Positions 32,717 through 40,180 of a DNA stretch of 40,180 nt are shown here, piece after piece. How positions within the stretch are numbered: position 1 is the stretch's first letter; every line of letters begins with the position of its first letter. The stretch lies in NCBI RefSeq assembly GCF_900411315.1, contig NZ_LS990887.1, positions 1,700,456-1,740,635 on the forward strand, given 5' to 3'. This stretch comes from Corynebacterium senegalense. GTDB lineage: Bacteria; Actinomycetota; Actinomycetes; Mycobacteriales; Mycobacteriaceae. The translations under genes and the position numbers were made by a program. The notes under the pieces were generated by a model. It was not told the origin of the DNA, searched no databases, and saw nothing but the letters and a program-made list of their open reading frames with translations.

Positions 32717-33625
32717 ATGCAGCCGTTCTGGCCGCGCCGCTCGCCCCACTTCCTCGCCTGCCGGCGCGCCGTGCGCCCGTTTACCGGCCCCGCCGTGATC
32801 GGCCTGTCCGGGGGAGCGGACTCCCTGGCGCTGGCCGCGGCTGCCGCCGCGGAGGGCAAGGACGCGCGCGTGGTCGCGGTCGACCACGGCCTGCAGGAGG
32901 GCTCCGCCGTCATCGCCGAGCGCGCCGCCGCGCAGGCCCGGGCGTGGGGGCTCGAGGCCGAGGTGGTGCGGGTGCGCGTGCGCGCCGGCAATCTCGAGGC
33001 CGCCGCCCGCGAGGCCCGCTACGAGGCGCTGCGCTCCTTCGGCCGCGACGTGTGGGTCGCCCACACCGCCGAGGACCAGGCCGAGACGCTGTTGCTCGGG
33101 GCGCTGCGCGGCAACCCCTCTGGCATGGCGCCGAGCGAGGGCGGCATCGTCCGGCCGTTCCTGGGCGTGCGCCGCGCCGACACCGAGGGCGCCTGCGCCG
33201 AGCTGGGCGTCGAACCCTGGCACGACCCCATGAACCGCGACCCGTCGTTTCGCCGGGTGCACCTGCGCACCGAGATCATCCCGCAGCTCAGCGAGCTCAT
33301 CGGCGGCGACGCGGTACCGGCGCTGGCGAAGACGGCGGACCGGATTGCGGAGGAGAGGGCACTGGTGGCGTCGATAAGCGAGCTCTCCGCGACCGACGAC
33401 TGCGCCGAGCTTGCGCGCGAGCCTGCCCCGATCCGGCGCCGCAGGCTCGTCGCGTGGCTGATCGAACAGGGGGTGGAAGTGCAGGGGGACCAGCTCGAGG
33501 CCATCGACGCCCTCGTCACCCGCTGGAGGGGGCAGGGCGGCGTCGCCGTGGGCGGCGGGCGCAGCGTGCGGCGGGCGGCAAACCTGCTGGTGGTTGTCCC
33601 CGGCGCCGGGGAAGTGGCAAGATGA
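32717..33625 (+). CDS. tilS: tRNA(Ile)-lysidine synthase
   Basis: This 302-residue N-type ATP pyrophosphatase modifies C34 of tRNA-Ile(CAU) to lysidine so that it reads AUA. The PP-loop SGGADS is at residues 31-36, followed by VVAVDHGLQEGS and HTAEDQAETLLLGALRGN (about 115-132), with WHDPMNRDPSFRRVHLR downstream. The C-terminal domain is short, as in other actinobacteria. The ATG directly follows the dacB stop, with GGGAG upstream. Essential in most bacteria. Confidence 0.94.
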   Translation: MQPFWPRRSPHFLACRRAVRPFTGPAVIGLSGGADSLALAAAAAAEGKDARVVAVDHGLQEGSAVIAERAAAQARAWGLEAEVVRVRVRAGNLEAAAREARYEALRSFGRDVWVAHTAEDQAETLLLGALRGNPSGMAPSEGGIVRPFLGVRRADTEGACAELGVEPWHDPMNRDPSFRRVHLRTEIIPQLSELIGGDAVPALAKTADRIAEERALVASISELSATDDCAELAREPAPIRRRRLVAWLIEQGVEVQGDQLEAIDALVTRWRGQGGVAVGGGRSVRRAANLLVVVPGAGEVAR

Positions 33626-33667
33626 GGAAGTTACGCGAGACGCGCGGGCTTGTAAGAAAGGGCACCG

Positions 33668-34330
33668 ATGACCGAGCTTAACCAGGAGCTTAACCACCAG
33701 CTGCACGACACCAAGGACTTCAACGTCCCCGCCAACCGCTACGGCGACGACGTGGAGGCGGTCCTCATCCCCGAGGAGGAGCTGCAGGCGCGCATCCAGG
33801 AACTGGCCGACATGGTCTCCGAGAAGTACCGCGACGCCGAGCAGGAACTCATCCTCGTCTGCGTACTCAAGGGGGCGGTGTTCTTCCTCACCGACTTCGC
33901 CCGCAAGCTCGACATCCCCTGCCAGCTCGAGTTCATGGCCGTGTCCTCCTACGGCAACTCGACCACCAGCTCGGGCGTCGTGCGCATCCTCAAGGACCTG
34001 GACAAGGACATACAGGGCCGCGACGTGCTCATCGTCGAGGACATCATCGACTCCGGGCTGACCCTGTCCTGGCTGATGAAGAACCTGCGTGGGCGCCAGC
34101 CGCGCTCCCTCAACGTGATCACCCTGCTGCGCAAGCCCGAGGTGCAGACCGCGAAGGTGGACCTGCTCGACATCGGCTTCAACATCCCCAACGAGTTCGT
34201 CATCGGCTACGGCCTCGACTACGCCGAGCGCTACCGCGACCTGCCCTACGTGGGCACCCTGCACCCGCGCGTCTACGGCGGCGAAGTCGAGGAAGCCGTC
34301 CACGCGGACATCCAGGCGAGCGAGATCTAG
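33668..34330 (+). CDS. hpt: Hypoxanthine phosphoribosyltransferase
   Basis: This 220-residue purine salvage enzyme makes IMP/GMP from hypoxanthine/guanine and PRPP. The PRPP loop [14 protein letters not shown] starts near residue 120, preceded by the flexible loop region [14 protein letters not shown], with [13 protein letters not shown] near the N-terminus. It has an N-terminal extension of about 30 residues containing a repeated NQEL/NHQL segment, longer than the usual 180-residue enzyme. AGAAAGG lies 7-8 nt before ATG 33668, so that start is plausible; a shorter start cannot be excluded. Confidence 0.95.
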   Translation: MTELNQELNHQLHDTKDFNVPANRYGDDVEAVLIPEEELQARIQELADMVSEKYRDAEQELILVCVLKGAVFFLTDFARKLDIPCQLEFMAVSSYGNSTTSSGVVRILKDLDKDIQGRDVLIVEDIIDSGLTLSWLMKNLRGRQPRSLNVITLLRKPEVQTAKVDLLDIGFNIPNEFVIGYGLDYAERYRDLPYVGTLHPRVYGGEVEEAVHADIQASEI

Positions 34331-34386
34331 GCCACCGGCCGACCGCCTCTGCCACCCTTACTGAACATCACAGAACACAGGACTAC

Positions 34387-36880
<2,494 letters not shown>

Positions 36881-36894
<14 letters not shown>

Positions 36895-37456
36895 CTTCGA
36901 CCGGGAGCGCGCCGAGGCCGCCGTGCGCGAGCTGCTGCTCGCCGTGGGGGAGGACCCCGACCGGCCCGGCCTCGAGGAGACGCCCGCCCGCGTCGCCCGC
37001 GCCTACGAGGAGGTCTTCGCCGGGCTGCACACCGACCCCACCGAGGTGCTGAACAAGAGCTTCGCCGAGGATCACAGCGAGCTCGTCCTCGTGCGTGACA
37101 TCCCGATCTACTCCACCTGCGAGCACCACCTCGTTCCCTTCTACGGCAAGGCGCACATCGGCTACATTCCCGGGCCGGAGGGCAAGGTGACCGGCCTGTC
37201 CAAGCTGGCGCGGCTCGCGGACCTCTACGCGAAGCGCCCGCAGGTGCAGGAGAGGCTGACCAGACAGATCGCCGACGCGCTCGTCGAGAAGCTAGGCGCG
37301 CAGGCGGTCATCGTGGTCATCGAGTGCGAGCACCTGTGCATGGCGATGCGCGGCATCCGCAAGCCCGGATCCACCACGACGACCTCGGCGGTGCGCGGCG
37401 GCTTCAAGACGAACGCCGCCTCGCGCGCCGAAGTCCTGAGCCTGATTAGGAGCTAG
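36881..37456 (+). CDS. folE: GTP cyclohydrolase I
   Basis: This 191-residue enzyme catalyses the first step of folate synthesis, converting GTP to dihydroneopterin triphosphate. Zinc ligands lie in [10 protein letters not shown] and [10 protein letters not shown]. The GYIP, GLSKLAR and [21 protein letters not shown] segments are hallmarks. Length is standard. It overlaps ftsH by 14 nt and is followed after 3 nt by folP, so translation is probably coupled. Confidence 0.97.
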
Positions 37457-37459
37457 AAC

Positions 37460-38308
37460 GTGACCACCGTGCAGGACCTGACGGTGCCCGGCCGCACGAC
37501 CGTGATGGGCATCGTCAACGTCACCGAGGATTCCTTCTCCGACGGGGGCCGCTGGCTCAACGTCGACGACGCCGTCGAGCACGCCCGCGAGCTCGTGCGC
37601 CTGGGCGCCGACATCATCGACGTCGGAGCCGAATCCACCCGCCCGGGCGCGACCCGCGTGCCCGCCGACGTGGAGGCGGCCCGGGTGCGCCCCGTGATCG
37701 CGGCGCTGCACGAGGAGGGCATCCGCACCTCCGTGGACACCATGCGCGCCTCCACCGCCCTCGTCGCCGCCGAGGCCGGGGTGGACCTCATCAACGATGT
37801 CTCCGGCGGCCTCGCCGACCCGGACATGTACGCGGCGATGGCGCAGACGGGCCTGCCGGTGTGCCTCATGCACTGGCGCGCCGACGCCTTCGTCAACGCC
37901 TCCGGCGCCGCCGACCACGGCGGCGACGTGGTGCGCGACGTCCAGCAGATTCTCGCCGCGCTGGCTGACAACGCCGTGGCCGCCGGTGTCGACCCCGCCC
38001 AGATCACCGTGGACCCCGGGCTGGGCTTCGCCAAGACCGCCGCGGACAACTGGGCGCTGCTCGCCGCCCTGCCGGAGTTCGTCGCGGGCGAGTTCCCGGT
38101 GCTCGTCGGCGCCTCCCGCAAGCGCTTCCTTACCGCCGTGCGCAAGGACCGCGGCCTGGCTCACACCCCCGTGGACGCCGACCCCGCCACCGCGGCCGTG
38201 ACCGCCCTGTCCGCGCAGGCCGGGGCGTGGTGCGTGCGCGTCCACGAGGTGGCCGTCTCCCGCGACGCCGTCGACGTCGCCGCCGCCTGGAAGAACGGGG
38301 GCAGGTAA
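37460..38308 (+). CDS. folP: Dihydropteroate synthase
   Basis: This 282-residue enzyme joins p-aminobenzoate to dihydropterin pyrophosphate and is the sulfonamide target. Seen: GIVNVTEDSFSDGG (about residues 17-30), DVGAESTRPG (about 54-63), NDVSGG, and GASRKRF near 218-224. GTG start with AGGAG 7 nt upstream, inside the folE 3' end. TIM-barrel length is normal. It is followed immediately by folB. Confidence 0.97.
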   Translation: MTTVQDLTVPGRTTVMGIVNVTEDSFSDGGRWLNVDDAVEHARELVRLGADIIDVGAESTRPGATRVPADVEAARVRPVIAALHEEGIRTSVDTMRASTALVAAEAGVDLINDVSGGLADPDMYAAMAQTGLPVCLMHWRADAFVNASGAADHGGDVVRDVQQILAALADNAVAAGVDPAQITVDPGLGFAKTAADNWALLAALPEFVAGEFPVLVGASRKRFLTAVRKDRGLAHTPVDADPATAAVTALSAQAGAWCVRVHEVAVSRDAVDVAAAWKNGGR

Positions 38309-38683
38309 GTGGCGGACCGCATCGAGCTGAAGGGCCTGAAGGTCCACGCCAACCACGGGGTGCTGCCCCACGAGACCGAGCACGGCCAGGCGTTCAGCCT
38401 GGACCTCGTCTGCTGGCTCGACTTCCGCGAGGCGGCCGCGGGCGACGACCTGACCAAGACCGTCAACTACGCCGAGCTGGCCCAGCTGGCCCACGACGTT
38501 GCCGCGGGCACCCCGCGCCAGCTCATCGAGACGGTCGCCTCCGAGATCGCCGACACCGCGCTCGCGCGCTACCCGCAGCTGCACGCCATCGAGGTCACGC
38601 TGCACAAGCCGCACGCGCCGATCCCGCTCGTTTTCGACGACGTCGCCGTCGTCGCGCGCCGGAGCAGGAAGGCCCGGCCGTGA
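38309..38683 (+). CDS. folB: Dihydroneopterin aldolase
   Basis: This 124-residue enzyme cleaves dihydroneopterin to 6-hydroxymethyl-dihydropterin. Motifs: GLKVHANHGVLPHE (N-terminal), TVNYAELAQL, LIETVASEIAD (catalytic Glu) and VTLHKPHAPI with the C-terminal Lys. GTG start directly after the folP TAA. It ends in a basic tail, and its stop overlaps the folK GTG. Confidence 0.96.
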   Translation: MADRIELKGLKVHANHGVLPHETEHGQAFSLDLVCWLDFREAAAGDDLTKTVNYAELAQLAHDVAAGTPRQLIETVASEIADTALARYPQLHAIEVTLHKPHAPIPLVFDDVAVVARRSRKARP

Positions 38684-39159
38684 GGGCGGTCATTTCCGCA
38701 GGCTCCAACATGGAGGACTCCCGGGCTCACCTGGCCCGCGTCGCCGCCGAGTTCGCCCCCGACCTCGTCGCCGCCAGCTCCGTTTACGCCACCGCCCCCT
38801 GGGGCGGGGTCGACCAGCGCGACTTCCTCAACCAGACATTCATCATCACGCTTGACGACGCCCCCTCCGCCCCCCGCGAGCTTCTCGCGCGCTGCCAGCG
38901 CCTCGAGCGCGAGGCCGGCCGCGTCCGCGACGTGCGCTGGGGCCCGCGCACCTTGGACGTGGACATCGTCGGCATCGAGGGCGTGACCTCGGACGATCCG
39001 GTGCTCACGCTGCCCCACCCGCGCGCCGCGCAGCGCGCGTTCGTGCTCGTCCCCTGGCTGGAAATCGACCCGGATGCCAAGCTGGGAGGGGAAACGGTGG
39101 CCGGGCTCGTCGACAAGCTCGGCCCCCTGGAAGGCGAACAGGAGGTGAGGCGGCTGTGA
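38680..39159 (+). CDS. folK: HPPK, hydroxymethyldihydropterin pyrophosphokinase
   Basis: This 159-residue kinase activates hydroxymethyl-dihydropterin for FolP. Seen: SAGSNMEDSRAHL, SSVYATAPWGGVDQRDFLNQ, and WGPRTLDVDIVGIEG with LPHPRAAQRAFVLVPW, the metal and ATP sites of HPPK. GTG 38680 overlaps the folB stop (GTGA). A much longer frame upstream is only a shadow of folB. The stop overlaps the next GTG in the same way. Confidence 0.95.
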   Translation: MRAVISAGSNMEDSRAHLARVAAEFAPDLVAASSVYATAPWGGVDQRDFLNQTFIITLDDAPSAPRELLARCQRLEREAGRVRDVRWGPRTLDVDIVGIEGVTSDDPVLTLPHPRAAQRAFVLVPWLEIDPDAKLGGETVAGLVDKLGPLEGEQEVRRL

Positions 39160-39623
39160 CGCGCACACCCGTGGCGGGCCTCGTCGCGCTCGCCGGATTC
39201 TGCACTGCCGCGTCGTTCATCCTCGTGCGGCGCTTCTACGGCATGCTCACGGCGGTGGACCTGACGCTGTCGATGACGCTGTGGATCATCGCGGCCGTGT
39301 GCCTGTTCATCGCCTACATGGTGAAGAAGCGCCGCGAGGAGGGCAAGGTCGGGCTGGACCGCTCGCAGCTCAACCCCATGATGGCGGCGAACTTCATGCT
39401 GCTGGGCAAGGCCAGCGCGTGGTCGGGGGCCGTGTGCGGCGGTATCTTCGCCGGCCTGCTCGTCTACGTCGCGCCGCGCGCCTCCCAGCTCGCCGCGGCC
39501 GGGGCGGACCTGCCCGGGGTCGTCTCGGGCGTGCTGGGCGGCGCGGCGCTGGCGGCGGCGGGCGTGGTGCTGGAGCGCAGCTGCGAGGTGTCGCCCCCCA
39601 CTGACGGGGAGGCGGTTCAGTAA
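39156..39623 (+). CDS. DUF3180 membrane protein
   Basis: A 155-residue protein with four predicted helices: about residues 7-25, 38-56, 85-105 and 120-142. It matches the DUF3180 type found directly after folK in many actinobacteria. GTG start overlapping the folK stop (GTGA). Function unknown. Confidence 0.85.
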   Translation: MTRTPVAGLVALAGFCTAASFILVRRFYGMLTAVDLTLSMTLWIIAAVCLFIAYMVKKRREEGKVGLDRSQLNPMMAANFMLLGKASAWSGAVCGGIFAGLLVYVAPRASQLAAAGADLPGVVSGVLGGAALAAAGVVLERSCEVSPPTDGEAVQ

Positions 39624-39626
39624 GGT
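39621..39626 (+). promoter_or_regulatory. -10 box, leaderless DUF6779 gene
   Basis: TAAGGT is followed by 7 nt (GTGGGGC) and ATG 39634. It includes the stop codon TAA of the DUF3180 gene. Confidence 0.45.
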
Positions 39627-39633
39627 GTGGGGC

Positions 39634-40180
39634 ATGAGTGCCGAGAATCCGAAGAGTGACAGCGGGAACATCTGGATCGTTCTCCCCTTCGCACTGGCAG
39701 TGCTGGGCACGGTGGTCATGCTGTTCACCAACTCGGCCAACATGCTCAAGGCGTCGCTCATCCTCGCCCTGTGGGCGGCGGCCGCCGGCATCATCCTGAC
39801 CAGCCGGCTGCGCCGGGACCGCGACGAGGCGCAGCGCGCCCTCGCCGACCACGACAGGCGCCACCGCGCCGAGCTCGACGCCGCCAAGGCGCGGGGCGAG
39901 GCCGACCGCGCCGCCCTGGCGCTGGCCCGCAACGACGAGGACATCCCCGTCGGCGTGGACGTGGAGGTGCTCCGCGAGATCCAGGCCGAGCTGGCCGCCC
40001 TGCGCGCGCAGCTGGAGGAGATGGCGGGGCGCCAGTTCGAGTACGAGCCCGCCGCGCTGCGCGCCGAGGCGCGGCGCATCGCGGAGCTCGGCACCGCCGA
40101 GCCAGCCCGCCAGCCCGCGCGCGAACCCGAGGCGGAGACGGTCGTGCCGGAGGAACCGGCTGCCCCCGCCCGCCCCGAAG
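39634..40180 (+). CDS. DUF6779-type membrane/coiled-coil protein (3' end cut)
   Basis: At least 182 residues; the frame runs off the window. Two hydrophobic helices (about residues 13-32 and 38-56) are followed by an Arg/Glu/Ala-rich stretch with coiled-coil character (DRDEAQRALADHDRRHRAEL, later EIQAELAALRAQLEEMAGRQ). It fits the DUF6779 proteins that follow the folate cluster in corynebacteria. The -10 box at 39621 suggests its own leaderless transcript despite the tight spacing. Function unknown. Confidence 0.7.
   Translation, partial: MSAENPKSDSGNIWIVLPFALAVLGTVVMLFTNSANMLKASLILALWAAAAGIILTSRLRRDRDEAQRALADHDRRHRAELDAAKARGEADRAALALARNDEDIPVGVDVEVLREIQAELAALRAQLEEMAGRQFEYEPAALRAEARRIAELGTAEPARQPAREPEAETVVPEEPAAPARPE

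Noticed and set aside
31451..34303. 950-codon minus-strand frame opposite dacB-tilS-hpt
   Set aside because: Antisense shadow across three well-identified genes, with composition typical of GC-biased reverse frames.

Overview
This 40 kb window is very GC-rich, densely coding chromosomal DNA from a mycolic-acid-containing actinobacterium, almost certainly a Corynebacterium. The evidence is the order groEL2 - two very small PorH/PorA-like porins - ppk2, the fused MnhA/B antiporter subunit, the dacB-tilS-hpt-ftsH-folE-folP-folB-folK-DUF3180-DUF6779 cluster, and many genes whose -10 box sits exactly 7 nt upstream of the start codon (leaderless mRNAs). I see no IS element, prophage, tRNA, rRNA or CRISPR array.

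Layout. 0.1-1.2 kb: a YbdK-type carboxylate-amine ligase. 1.2-7.7 kb (minus): a complete mnhA(B)CDEFG Na+/H+ antiporter operon. 7.9-8.7 kb (minus): a free-standing LeuA regulatory-domain protein preceded by a leaderless, leucine-rich leader peptide. 8.8-12.3 kb: an M20 dipeptidase and an OPT-family transporter, divergent, a likely peptide/amino-acid pair. 12.3-14.2 kb: groEL under a CIRCE element. 14.2-16.7 kb: a lipase-like hydrolase and the mycomembrane channel pair. 16.7-18.4 kb: leaderless ppk2 coupled to an EchA6-like, probably non-catalytic crotonase. 18.4-20.0 kb: a TetR regulator and a divergent ABC-2/YhgE-like membrane protein with two palindromic operators between them.

20.1-26.9 kb (minus): rhodanese, MarR regulator, a 1267-residue Pls/PosA-type NRPS (A-PCP plus membrane and hexapeptide-repeat terminal region), then ktrB-ktrA for K+ uptake. 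The MarR gene and the NRPS share an 11-bp motif placed identically over their -35 boxes, so the NRPS is probably MarR-controlled. 27.0-30.2 kb: the most novel-looking locus, a sortase flanked by two paralogous surface proteins that share a non-canonical sorting signal (R-G-[MI]-[AS]-A-[QE]-T-G), a C-terminal membrane anchor and a short YY-containing repeat, plus a shared upstream DNA motif.

30.2-30.8 kb: two look-alike terminators bracketing a 47-codon small gene. 30.8-40.2 kb: ppa (minus), then divergently dacB, tilS, hpt, ftsH and the folate genes, with overlapping or nearly touching ends, and a DUF6779 gene cut by the window edge.
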